Of a DNA stretch of 21,781 nucleotides, positions 7,481 through 15,565 are shown piece by piece. The stretch comes from Oscillospiraceae bacterium. GTDB lineage: Bacteria > Bacillota > Clostridia > Oscillospirales > Ruminococcaceae. The notes beneath the pieces are model-generated. The model did no database searches and was not told where the DNA came from. It saw only the letters and a program-made list of their open reading frames with translations. The position numbers and the translations under genes were made by a program. Numbering within the stretch: the first letter of the stretch is position 1; every line of letters begins with the position of its first letter. The DNA is taken from positions 1 through 21,781 of the forward strand of contig JAITFV010000230.1 of NCBI GenBank assembly GCA_031281115.1. The letters are read 5' to 3'.

Positions 7481-7831
7481 ATGTACATTAAACGCGGCGA
7501 GATTTATTATGCCGATTTAAGCCCGGTTATAGGCTCGGAGCAAGGCGGAATGCGGCCTGTTCTGATTGTGCAGAACGATGTCGGAAACAAGCACAGCCCG
7601 ACCGTTATAGCGGCAGCAATAACCAGCCAAAAGGAAAAATCAAAACTCCCGACGCATATTGCTCTTAATTCGCAGAACTGCGGGCTCGCAAAGGATTCGG
7701 TAGTGCTTTTAGAGCAAGTACGGACACTCGACAAAAAACGATTAAAAGAACGCATGGGAGAGCTTGACGGTTCTTCGATGCATCAGGTTGACACTGCGCT
7801 CGGTGTGAGTTTAGGAATTAATATGCAGTAA
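7481..7831 (+). CDS. mazF: MazF/PemK-type mRNA endoribonuclease, EndoA (NdoA)-like
   Basis: A sequence-specific RNase toxin of the MazF family. The 116 residues match Bacillus EndoA closely in pattern: [19 protein letters not shown] at the start, then [19 protein letters not shown], and [18 protein letters not shown]. Arg25 and Thr48 fall at the active-site positions described for the family. The start has a strong GGAAAGGA ribosome binding site about 9 bases upstream. No MazE/EndoAI antitoxin gene is next to it, and no alr is visible. Such solitary copies occur in Clostridia, where the antitoxin may be elsewhere or missing. Expressed alone from a structured leader and ended by a terminator at 7926-7955. 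Confidence 0.93.
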   Translation: MYIKRGEIYYADLSPVIGSEQGGMRPVLIVQNDVGNKHSPTVIAAAITSQKEKSKLPTHIALNSQNCGLAKDSVVLLEQVRTLDKKRLKERMGELDGSSMHQVDTALGVSLGINMQ

Positions 7832-7833
7832 TA

Positions 7834-7905
7834 CTGTTATCCGTTTATGAAATGGATAACAGGGTTCCGCGCTGTTGCAGCAGCGCCATCCCTAAAATCC
7901 GGAAC
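7834..7905 (+). repeat. Hairpins directly after mazF
   Basis: A 13-base-pair stem with one G-T pair (7834-7846 with 7850-7862, 3-base loop) begins 3 bases after the mazF stop. A nested structure follows, with GTTCC (7864-7868) pairing GGAAC (7901-7905) around GCGCTG/CAGCGC (7869-7886). No T-tails. They may protect the 3' end of the mazF mRNA. Confidence 0.5.
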
Positions 7906-7925
7906 ACACACTGCGCGCCCACAAG

Positions 7926-7955
7926 AAGCGGGGTGAAAACCCCGCTTTTAACTTG
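7926..7955 (+). terminator. Rho-independent terminator after mazF
   Basis: The 9-base-pair stem AAGCGGGGT-gaaa-ACCCCGCTT (7926-7947) is followed by TTAACTTGTTTT. It also lies just past the end of the convergent operon. On the minus strand the tail is weak (CTTGTGGG), so it mainly serves the plus strand. Confidence 0.8.
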
Positions 7956-7957
7956 TT

Positions 7958-8968
7958 TTATTGCCGCCATCTCGAATTCTCCCAGTGATAATGAATCTGA
8001 TAAACATCGTTTTCGGTGACAATTCTCCGCGCAAACGCTTCGTTTAAATCTGTGAACGATAAACCATCGAAAAGAAATACATTGTTAGTGTGATAGGTAA
8101 AACCGCCGGTATCAAATGTGAATCCGGCTGTTCTGTACGGTGGAGGAAGACCGCCCATTCCCCATCTCCAAGTCGATAAGAGCTGAAGCTGTACAGCATC
8201 ATAACCGTTATATGTTCCGAAGTATCCGCCTACCAAAAATAAGGGCGGGTCCTCTGTCCAAGTAAAAAAAGCGTTTATAAAGCTGTCAATTATCCGCTCT
8301 TCGGCTTGCAGCGTTAAGGGAGCCAAATGCGACGGAGTTTCCCGCAGCGGTTGTGTTATATAATAATGAATTGCATAAATATCGTCTTCGCCGATTAATC
8401 CTTGCCGGTAAGCCGATTTTAAAGGAACAACCGATGTACCTTTAAAAAGAAAGATTAATTGTTCAAGGTGAAAAGTATAACCCGCTACTTCCGGCTCCCA
8501 AGTTTCTACGCTCGTACCGATTGTTCCGTTCGTCCACGGAACCCATACCGATACAGCCTCGTAACCGTTGTATGTTCCGTAATACCCAGTGAATTCTACA
8601 TCGGAAACACTATATACTCGTTGTTCAGTCGGAGCAATTCGCCTAACGTACTCTTGAAAATACACCGCAAAATTTTCTCTGATTCCGAGTTCTTCCCTCC
8701 GCGATAAAGGTGTCAATGGCGGCGGGGTTTCCCTCGCCGGTGATTCTGATTCCGGTTCGTACGGTATATGTTCGGGAGCTTCTTCAACCCCCGCGATAAT
8801 CCGCAACACAGCGAGCGCATCTGCGCTGTTAATTATGCCGTCACCGTTTAAATCATACGAAGCGGGAATTTCCTGAATTAATCCCGCAGTATATTGCAGA
8901 ATTTTAAGCGCGTCTGATGTCGTGAACACAACAGCTGCTGTAAGCAAAACTGTAATAAATCTTCTCAT
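7958..8968 (-). CDS. Secreted protein with N-terminal dockerin-like module and two copies of an unrecognised domain
   Basis: The 336 residues start with a signal-like segment (MRRFITVLLTAAVVF) that runs straight into a dockerin-like module: helix TSDALKILQYTAG, then a full calcium loop DLNGDGIINSADALAVLRIIAG (residues 39-60). The first calcium loop expected before TSDAL is absent. A Pro/Glu-rich linker (about 62-90) follows. The rest is a tandem duplication, residues about 92-203 and 222-328, each with YxGTYNGYxAV, AGxTF, a FLFxG turn, and a closing DDIYAIHYY or NDVYQIHYH. Even the linkers resemble each other (RETPPPLTPL and RETPSHLAPL). I do not recognise a named function. Similar domains occur in clostridial lipoproteins. 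An in-frame stop just upstream and the GAGAGGT ribosome binding site fix the start. Last gene of the operon, 85 bases after the mannanase gene. Confidence 0.85.
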   Translation of the reverse strand: MRRFITVLLTAAVVFTTSDALKILQYTAGLIQEIPASYDLNGDGIINSADALAVLRIIAGVEEAPEHIPYEPESESPARETPPPLTPLSRREELGIRENFAVYFQEYVRRIAPTEQRVYSVSDVEFTGYYGTYNGYEAVSVWVPWTNGTIGTSVETWEPEVAGYTFHLEQLIFLFKGTSVVPLKSAYRQGLIGEDDIYAIHYYITQPLRETPSHLAPLTLQAEERIIDSFINAFFTWTEDPPLFLVGGYFGTYNGYDAVQLQLLSTWRWGMGGLPPPYRTAGFTFDTGGFTYHTNNVFLFDGLSFTDLNEAFARRIVTENDVYQIHYHWENSRWRQ

Positions 8969-9053
8969 CTTAAGTACCTCTCAAAAATTAATCCGGTCTG
9001 CTTAATTATCACATTAATTCTTGATTGTTACATAAAAAATTAAATTTTTATTC

Positions 9054-10229
9054 TCAATTAAAAACCGTTGCTTTTTTACTCGTCTCCCTGATTCCGTATC
9101 TTGAGTTAACCAGTATTTCGCCCCAGTCTCTGCTTAATCTGCTTCCGTCCCATTCAAGGGCGATGTCGAGATATTCAACGCCGCCGCTGTTGCCTTTCCA
9201 CGACCAGCCGATATAACCTGCGCCGACTTCCTCGCTGTATGACAATATTGTTTGGAACGCAACCGCACCATCGTGGTGTCTGTGCCCGAATTCCCCGATT
9301 ACAACAGGGAATCCAACCGCAAGCGCACGGTCTATATTGCTTCTGACGGTCTCCGCGCTCCCGCCCGCATATTCATACATATGAATGGAGAACATTGTAT
9401 TTTCAAGCACATCGGAAGCGGCGACAGCAGCTCCGTACCTGAATATGCTTTCCGGAAACTGCCCCCAGCCCGCCGCGTCAATCATCAGCGTATGCCGGAG
9501 TCCCGCGTCGCGCAGTTTCGGAATGGCACGGATATACCCGTCGCGCCACGCCTCGCTTTCCCACCTGCCGAACCACTCGTTAGCTATATTTATGATTACA
9601 TAAGCTTCCTGCCCGATTAATACATCTTTTATTTCAATCCAGTAATCAACGGCTTTCATCAAGGATTCAACATCGTTATAACCTGTCGCGTCGTGAACCT
9701 CAAGTACTGCAATCATCTGCAACTCCTTGCATTTTTGTATAATTTGCCGGACACTATCCGCGCTGTCCTTACTCCATTGTTCTCCGTTAGAAAGCACGAT
9801 TCTGACAGTGTTCGCGCCGGTGGCGGCGATTGCGGGCAATGCAACATCAAGCTGATTTTTGAACCAGGTGTGCGGATGATTAATCCCGCGCATTATAAAG
9901 GGAGCGCCGTTCGCGTCATGCAGCGTAGTTCCTTGTATAAAGAATCCTTCCCGCTCGGCGGGCGAAGACGGAGGTTCCGATTCAGGCGGCGCCGGCGATT
10001 CTTCAAGCCCCGCGACAATCCTCAGTATAATCAGCGCATCGGCGGTATCAATTTTACCGTCACCGTTTAAATCATACGCAGCGGGGGCTTCCGAGATTAT
10101 TCCTGCGGTGTATTTAAGGATTTCTAATGCATCTGCCGTTGAAAATTCTGAAGCCGAAACGCCGGGCGGTAATGAAAAAATCATCACCGCAATAATTAAA
10201 ACAGAGATTAGCTTTTTGATTTTGTTCAT
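9054..10229 (-). CDS. Secreted GH5 (subfamily 8-like) endo-beta-mannanase with N-terminal dockerin-like module
   Basis: Predicted to cut mannan outside the cell. Residues 1-27 are a signal peptide ending GVSA-S. Residues 29-75 are a dockerin-like module with only one full calcium loop (DLNGDGKIDTADAL). A Pro/Glu/Ser linker covers 78-92 and the catalytic TIM barrel 95-391. Barrel motifs typical of bacterial GH5_8 mannanases are MRGINHPHTWF, GANTVRIVLSNG, LEVHDATG, NIANEWFG with acid/base Glu218, SIHMYEYAG, IGEFGHRHHDG with nucleophile Glu313, and GWSWKGNSGG. It looks intact. The start codon overlaps the stop of the histidine kinase gene (ATGA), with GGGG about 9 bases upstream, so translation is coupled to the sensor kinase. 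Mannan is inferred from the subfamily pattern; another beta-glycan is possible. Confidence 0.92.
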   Translation of the reverse strand: MNKIKKLISVLIIAVMIFSLPPGVSASEFSTADALEILKYTAGIISEAPAAYDLNGDGKIDTADALIILRIVAGLEESPAPPESEPPSSPAEREGFFIQGTTLHDANGAPFIMRGINHPHTWFKNQLDVALPAIAATGANTVRIVLSNGEQWSKDSADSVRQIIQKCKELQMIAVLEVHDATGYNDVESLMKAVDYWIEIKDVLIGQEAYVIINIANEWFGRWESEAWRDGYIRAIPKLRDAGLRHTLMIDAAGWGQFPESIFRYGAAVAASDVLENTMFSIHMYEYAGGSAETVRSNIDRALAVGFPVVIGEFGHRHHDGAVAFQTILSYSEEVGAGYIGWSWKGNSGGVEYLDIALEWDGSRLSRDWGEILVNSRYGIRETSKKATVFN

Positions 10230-13200
10230 AATAATTTCCCCGTTTTTTCCGCTGTTGCTGCCGCTTTTTTAAATGCGCTGTGCAGCAAATGCACCTCTAT
10301 ATCGTCTAAGGCAATATTTATTTCCTCTGTCCATGCGCGTTGCTTTACTTTGCTCAGAATCTTTTTTGCAGTTGTTTTGTCAAGCCGCTTGCAAGCATTT
10401 CTAATTTCGCTCAGTTTCTTTTTTATATAAATCTTATCATCTTCGGTAATCTCAGTTGCTGCATCGCCGTCCGTCGGCTTGAATTTTTCAATCAAGGATT
10501 TAAGCACGGTGATGAATACAGGCGTCTTATCATTTATGAAGCCCGTGCTGCGCTCTTTCCCCGCCGTTTCTAACTTGAGCGCCGCTCCGGACAACTCGCG
10601 CTCACCTATATTTGCGAGCGAACTCTTCATGCCGTGAACCGTAGTTATATATAACTCCATGTCCTCATCGTTTGCCATCTCGGAATTAATCACGGGCAGA
10701 AGCTTTTCCAATACCCTTATTGCGCTCTCGGCATCTTTAGCAAAATATTTTCCTATATCGGGGATTTTTATATTCTGCTTAGCGTTTACGGCGGCAGCCT
10801 GCGATTCCTCCGCTTTCTCTCTTTCGATTTGTTCGAGCCGCGCCGCTTCCACCACGGATTTCGGCTTTCTGTTACGGATAAAATCATTTAAAATTACGTT
10901 AAGCTCACGCGAATCTATAGGTTTTGAAATAAAACCGTCAAAGCCGTTCTTTAAGAAAACCTCTTCCTGACCGGCGAGTGCGTTCGCGGTCAGCGCAACT
11001 ATAGGTTCCTTATAACCAATTTCGCGCAGCATTTTCGCTGCTTCAATCCCATTCATAACAGGCATCATATGGTCCATGAATATGATGTCGTATTTTTTCC
11101 CGGTTTTAATTATTTCAATTGCTTCAATACCGCTCAACACTGTTTCGATTTTAAGCGAGTAAGGCAGCATCATGCCTTTGGCTACCTGCAAATTGAGTGA
11201 CACATCATCAACGATTAAAACGCTGCCGTAAGGCATATACTCACGTATAATCTGGGCTTTTTTAAGCCTTGCTCTGCTCTTAAAGTTGAAGTTCCTGAAC
11301 TTTTCGGTAAGCTCATCTCCGCAAACAGCCTCGCCAATCCGCTTCTGCGGCAAAACAACTTCAAATACCGAGCCTTTATCGGGCTTGCTTTCCACTTTAA
11401 TAGTACCGTTCATCATATCAACAAGACGCTTGGTAATACTCATGCCTAACCCCGTACCGGCGGCGGTACGCTTCTCGGTAAAGCGGATAAACTCCTCAAA
11501 CAGAACGTTAATCTGTTCCTCTGTCATGCCGATTCCGGTATCTTTTACACGTATAATAAGCGCAGTGTCGAACTTTTCAACTTCGTTTTCATTTTTAGGC
11601 AAAATAGGAGAAGAAGAAACCGACAGCTCAACCTCACCCGTGTCTGTGTACTTAAATGCATTTGAAAGCAGGTTGTTGAGAACTTGTTTAATTCTGAACT
11701 CGTCTCCCAAAAATTCAAGCGGAGTTTCGGGGGTAAGATTAATTTTAAACTTGATGGGTTTGCTTTCGTAGCGCAGATAATTTAACTGCGCGTTATCACT
11801 AATCAAGCTCGGTACATCGTATTTTACCGGAACTATGTCAAGTTTGCCGGCTTCGATTTTTGAAACGTCGAGGATATCATTAATGATGTTAAGAAGCAAG
11901 TCTCCGGAATCGCAAATCTGATTAAAAGCCTCATCAACTTCGGGCGGATGCTTATCGCTTTGAAGCTGAATTTCCGCAATGCCGAGAATCGTGTTCATCG
12001 GTGTACGGATTTCATGGCTGACCGTCGCGAGGAACGCAGATTTCGCATTGCTTGCCGCTTCGCTTTCAGCCTGCTTTTTCACTAATGCTTCTATTTCTGT
12101 TATATCTTGAACAACCTCAATAAATCCTGCTGTTTCTCCGTTCAAATCACACAACATTTCGGCGTCAACCTTATAGGAACGCCCGAGTTGTTTAAAGAAT
12201 GTCTGTTTTTCGCCGCGTTTAAGGCAAGCTACGCCGCATCTGTGCGTGTTGCATATTTCTGCACCCCACGTACTGCATTGCCAGCCGATTAAATCCTTGC
12301 GCTTCATACCGAGGAAATTTTCAACCGCACGGTTCACGAAAGTCCAGTTCATATTCTCGTCTGTAACGGAAATAGGCAGCGGGATTTCGTCAAGAATCGA
12401 ATGGTACCAGTGCGCGAGCTCTTCAGTTTTGTTGTGTTCTTCGTTGATTTTTTCAAGCATCTCGCTCCGGTTCAGCGCATGCATCATCATCAGCCCCGCC
12501 GATTGAAGTATGCTGATTTCCTCGTCTGAAAAACTGCGCTCCTCCCGGCAGTTGTCTATCGTGAACATTCCCCAGAATTTATTGCGCATATAAAGAGGAA
12601 TGACTACGACTGATTTTATCTTGAAAGTATTGAAAAAACCGTGAACTTCCTGCGGCAGTGAAGAAACCGGACCGTGTACGCATTTGCCGCTCCTGAAAAC
12701 GTCTTCCCACATGGAGAACGCCTCAAAAGGAATACCCATACCGATAGGTATTCTCAGCATATCGTCCGTATCATGCATGCTTTTTGCATAATCGTTAAGC
12801 CATTCAAAGTAATGGATTATTTCACGTGTACCGTTGTCTTCCGAATCGCGCCATATATGAACACGGTCGCCGTTTACACAATTCCCTATAAACTCCATGT
12901 TTTCGAGGATTGTGTTCTCGAATGAATCTTCATCATTTATGGAGAGAAGCGCAGATGCTATATTATTTACTGTTGCGAGTAACGCGCCGTGTTCTGCGAC
13001 TTTCCGAGCCATCTTCGCTTCTTCGCGCAAATCGCGCATATGCGCGGCGACAATATATTCGTTCTTGTGCTTTACGCGGATTAGCGTCACGTCAACAGGT
13101 GCGGGTTCGCCGTCTAACATCCGGTTCATCCATTCCGTGCGGTAATAACCGTTGTCCAGCGCCTTTTGTATAATATAATTCTTTTTTTCAGACGTCGGAG

Positions 13201-14383
13201 TACCGTCCGGCTGAAACTCCGGCAGAAGTTCAGTGATTCTGTCTCTGTACTCCTTCTTATCTTTAAGCCCGAAGAATTTCACCGCTGTTTGATTACAGTC
13301 GATATAATTATAATTTTTATCCCAGTAGCTGATATAAAGCGGCGAAGTGTCAAGCATAAGCCGCGAGCGTTCCTCCGCTCTGTTGCGTGATGCGACAAGA
13401 CGCATAAGAATCAGACTGAGCATTCCCGCCAGAGCTACTCCGAGAGAAACGAGAAATATCAGCGATATTCTTAAATTTTCGTAGTAACTGTCCATAGGGG
13501 TCACGATTCCCATATACCAGCCGTTATCAAGATTAAGCTGACGCCCGGACATTAATTGAGTATCACCGATGTATGTTTTGAAACTGAAACCGGAAATCTC
13601 CGTTCCTATTTCCATGGCATCAGCGATTATAACATACTCCGGTCCGAGGTCACGAAGACTGACACCTAAAAAGTCCCGGTGAGGATGTGCAATGAAGTAC
13701 AATTCTCTGTCGAACAGCATCCAGTAACTTACGTTTTCGCTGTGGTTCTTGGAAGAAAATTCATGAATTCTGCTTAGAGATACATTTACGCAGATAATAG
13801 CTATTCTTTCGCCATCGTCATTAAAAAGAGGCTGCACATAAGCGAAAATTGTTTCATTTGTGATAGTGTCTATGTACGGGTCTGTAATCCTTATTTCACC
13901 GCTTGATTTTTCGGCTTCAATGTACCACAACCGCTCTTCGGTTATAAATAAACCCGCTTCTTCTGCCGCAATCCAGTCCACATCAGGGTCTATTCCGCTG
14001 AATCCCCGCCTCTCGGGAATCTCAAACAAACCGAAAACACTGATGAAACCGGATATATTCGTAATTTCGTGCGCGTATTCGGTAATTGCGAATATATAAT
14101 CTGTTATTTCGGAAATATCTGCTCCCCGCCTCATCATTCCGCCAATCGTTTCAGATATAACGCCGAGCATTGTTTTGAATTCCTGTAAATTGCTTTCAAG
14201 CTGTTCTTCAATGCTGATGAACATATTCTCAACATCTCTGTTGACGTGCGCCTTTTCACGGTTCTGACCGAACATATAACTCGCGAAAACCATAATTGCA
14301 AAAGCAATCACGACAAAAGTCACCTGCGCATAAAGCAGACGACCTCTGAACATTCTAAAAGCGTATGAGCGAATTAAAGACAT
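10226..14383 (-). CDS. Hybrid sensor histidine kinase: Cache-like sensor, PAS, GAF, PAS, HisKA, HATPase, REC, HPt
   Basis: A 1385-residue membrane phosphorelay protein. A membrane helix at about 19-38 and another at 305-328 flank an extracytoplasmic region that looks like a double Cache sensor. Then come a PAS (about 338-455), a GAF (465-640), a second PAS (655-770) with a Cys cluster (Cys703, Cys711, Cys716, Cys720), and HisKA with His790 in SHEIRTPMN. The ATPase domain has NNLLSNAFKYT, DTGIGM and GTGLGMSI. REC has Asp1059-Asp1060, Asp1104 and Lys1154, and HPt has His1250 in VHGMKSSLANIG. A helical tail (1310-1385) follows. All relay residues are present, so it is likely active, with final transfer probably to the neighbouring REC-HD-GYP protein. 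It starts 13 bases after that gene and overlaps the mannanase gene by 4 bases. The ligand is unknown. Confidence 0.94.
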   Translation of the reverse strand: MSLIRSYAFRMFRGRLLYAQVTFVVIAFAIMVFASYMFGQNREKAHVNRDVENMFISIEEQLESNLQEFKTMLGVISETIGGMMRRGADISEITDYIFAITEYAHEITNISGFISVFGLFEIPERRGFSGIDPDVDWIAAEEAGLFITEERLWYIEAEKSSGEIRITDPYIDTITNETIFAYVQPLFNDDGERIAIICVNVSLSRIHEFSSKNHSENVSYWMLFDRELYFIAHPHRDFLGVSLRDLGPEYVIIADAMEIGTEISGFSFKTYIGDTQLMSGRQLNLDNGWYMGIVTPMDSYYENLRISLIFLVSLGVALAGMLSLILMRLVASRNRAEERSRLMLDTSPLYISYWDKNYNYIDCNQTAVKFFGLKDKKEYRDRITELLPEFQPDGTPTSEKKNYIIQKALDNGYYRTEWMNRMLDGEPAPVDVTLIRVKHKNEYIVAAHMRDLREEAKMARKVAEHGALLATVNNIASALLSINDEDSFENTILENMEFIGNCVNGDRVHIWRDSEDNGTREIIHYFEWLNDYAKSMHDTDDMLRIPIGMGIPFEAFSMWEDVFRSGKCVHGPVSSLPQEVHGFFNTFKIKSVVVIPLYMRNKFWGMFTIDNCREERSFSDEEISILQSAGLMMMHALNRSEMLEKINEEHNKTEELAHWYHSILDEIPLPISVTDENMNWTFVNRAVENFLGMKRKDLIGWQCSTWGAEICNTHRCGVACLKRGEKQTFFKQLGRSYKVDAEMLCDLNGETAGFIEVVQDITEIEALVKKQAESEAASNAKSAFLATVSHEIRTPMNTILGIAEIQLQSDKHPPEVDEAFNQICDSGDLLLNIINDILDVSKIEAGKLDIVPVKYDVPSLISDNAQLNYLRYESKPIKFKINLTPETPLEFLGDEFRIKQVLNNLLSNAFKYTDTGEVELSVSSSPILPKNENEVEKFDTALIIRVKDTGIGMTEEQINVLFEEFIRFTEKRTAAGTGLGMSITKRLVDMMNGTIKVESKPDKGSVFEVVLPQKRIGEAVCGDELTEKFRNFNFKSRARLKKAQIIREYMPYGSVLIVDDVSLNLQVAKGMMLPYSLKIETVLSGIEAIEIIKTGKKYDIIFMDHMMPVMNGIEAAKMLREIGYKEPIVALTANALAGQEEVFLKNGFDGFISKPIDSRELNVILNDFIRNRKPKSVVEAARLEQIEREKAEESQAAAVNAKQNIKIPDIGKYFAKDAESAIRVLEKLLPVINSEMANDEDMELYITTVHGMKSSLANIGERELSGAALKLETAGKERSTGFINDKTPVFITVLKSLIEKFKPTDGDAATEITEDDKIYIKKKLSEIRNACKRLDKTTAKKILSKVKQRAWTEEINIALDDIEVHLLHSAFKKAAATAEKTGKLL

Positions 14384-14396
14384 AACGCCTCCTTTT

Positions 14397-15407
14397 TCAC
14401 AATCCCCGGGAAAACTTATCGCTTATTTTAAGAAAAACATCGGCTATTTTAGGGTCAAAATGGCTTCCGCTGTCATCAGATATTATTTTTAATGCTTCTT
14501 CATGCGGGAAAGCTTTTTTATAAGGTCGGTCGGACGTGAGCGCATCATAAACATCAACAATCGCCATAATCCGTCCGTGCAGCGGGATTTCTTCACCTTT
14601 CAAACCATAAGGATAGCCTGTTCCGTCCCACTTTTCATGGTGATACAAAGCAAATAACTTCGCATTCTGCAAAAAGGCTTCATCGCTCGATTCTTTTTGA
14701 ATCTCACTGATGATTCGCTCGCCTTCCGCCGCATGGGTTTTAATTGTATCGAACTCTTCCGGTGTGAGCCGTCCGGGTTTGTTAAGTATTAAATCCGTTA
14801 TAACGATTTTGCCGACATCGTGCAAACGCGAAGAAGACGTAACCATATCTAAATCCCAATTTGCCGTTTCTTCCGAGTATACGCCGTATTCTGTCATCGC
14901 CTCCATGAGCATTTTTATGTATAATGTAGTCCTCTCAATATGTTTTCCCGTCATGGAATCCCGGTTTTCCACCATGTTCGCTAAAACATTAACAATACTG
15001 TCCTTGAGTTTTTTAAGGTTTTGCGTTCTTTCACGTATTATATCTTCTATTTTGAGGTGAAACTTAATACGATTTAACAGAACAGGCTCCGAAAACGGCT
15101 TGCTTACAAAGTCAGCCGCACCCATCTCAAAGCCGAGAACTTCAGTTGAGGGGTCGCTTCTGCTTGTTAAAAATATAACGGGGATTCCCGAATGTTTTTC
15201 GTCTGCCTTTAATTTTTTCATCGCGTCGAAGCCGTTGGTTTTCGGCATAAGTATATCAAGAAGAATTAAATCCGGTATAACCTCTTCAAGCAGCTCAAAC
15301 ATAGCGGCGGCAGACGGCAGCGTAAATACGCGGTATCGCGCTGAAAGCGCGTTTTCAGCCATAAGCAAATTAACATCGTTGTCGTCAACGACGAATATAG
15401 TTCTCAT
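14397..15407 (-). CDS. Response regulator with HD-GYP output domain (cyclic-di-GMP phosphodiesterase type)
   Basis: 336 residues, RpfG-like layout. REC domain residues 1-120 with acidic pocket Asp8-Asp9, phosphoacceptor Asp51 (LLDILMP), Thr81 and Lys103. A short helix joins it to an HD-GYP domain (about 135-330) with ENRDSMTGKHIERT, the metal ligands His196-Asp197 (RLHDVGK), HHEKWDGTGYPYGL (GTGYP at 262-266) and IVDVYDALTSDRPYK. Known HD-GYP proteins with this full set break down cyclic-di-GMP (some act on cGAMP), so the likely output is lowered second messenger and a change in motility or attachment. First gene of the operon, with its own strong promoter and a GGGGGA ribosome binding site. 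Probable partner of the hybrid kinase that follows 13 bases later. Confidence 0.94.
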   Translation of the reverse strand: MRTIFVVDDNDVNLLMAENALSARYRVFTLPSAAAMFELLEEVIPDLILLDILMPKTNGFDAMKKLKADEKHSGIPVIFLTSRSDPSTEVLGFEMGAADFVSKPFSEPVLLNRIKFHLKIEDIIRERTQNLKKLKDSIVNVLANMVENRDSMTGKHIERTTLYIKMLMEAMTEYGVYSEETANWDLDMVTSSSRLHDVGKIVITDLILNKPGRLTPEEFDTIKTHAAEGERIISEIQKESSDEAFLQNAKLFALYHHEKWDGTGYPYGLKGEEIPLHGRIMAIVDVYDALTSDRPYKKAFPHEEALKIISDDSGSHFDPKIADVFLKISDKFSRGL

Positions 15408-15453
15408 TTTTATGTATCCCCCACTTTGTTAATAATTTACATTATTCACAATA

Positions 15454-15482
15454 ATTCTATCATATAAATTATTTAAAGTCAA
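15454..15482 (-). promoter_or_regulatory. Sigma-A type promoter of the REC-HD-GYP / kinase / mannanase operon
   Basis: On the minus strand TTGACT (15482-15477) and TAGAAT (15459-15454) are 17 bases apart, and the -10 has the extended TGn form (TGATAGAAT). The next promoter-like site on this strand is past the kinase gene, so this one probably drives all four genes. Its -35 lies 14 bases from the -35 of the divergent phoU promoter. Confidence 0.75.
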
Positions 15483-15496
15483 CTTATAAAAAATAA

Positions 15497-15525
15497 TTGA
15501 CCTTGGCGGAAAAATATAGTATACT
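15497..15525 (+). promoter_or_regulatory. Sigma-A type promoter of phoU, with palindrome over the -10 box
   Basis: TTGACC (15497-15502) and TATACT (15520-15525) are 17 bases apart. A perfect 16-base palindrome, ATATAGTATACTATAT (15514-15529), covers the -10 and could be a repressor site, although A/T-rich palindromes can also arise by chance. Confidence 0.75.
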
Positions 15526-15565
15526 ATATAGTAATATCAAATTTTTTATAAAAGGAGAAGCATGT

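Noticed and set aside
7401..7520. A 39-codon open frame starting ATGAAGAAG that overlaps the mazF start, considered as a tiny antitoxin or leader peptide.
   Set aside because: No ribosome binding site precedes it, its start lies in a hairpin loop, and it runs into mazF in another frame. The product does not look like a MazE-type protein.
15497..15565. Longer phoU start at TTG 15497.
   Set aside because: The TTG is part of the -35 box and the added residues lie over the promoter. The ATG at 15566 has a strong ribosome binding site and matches the family N-terminus.
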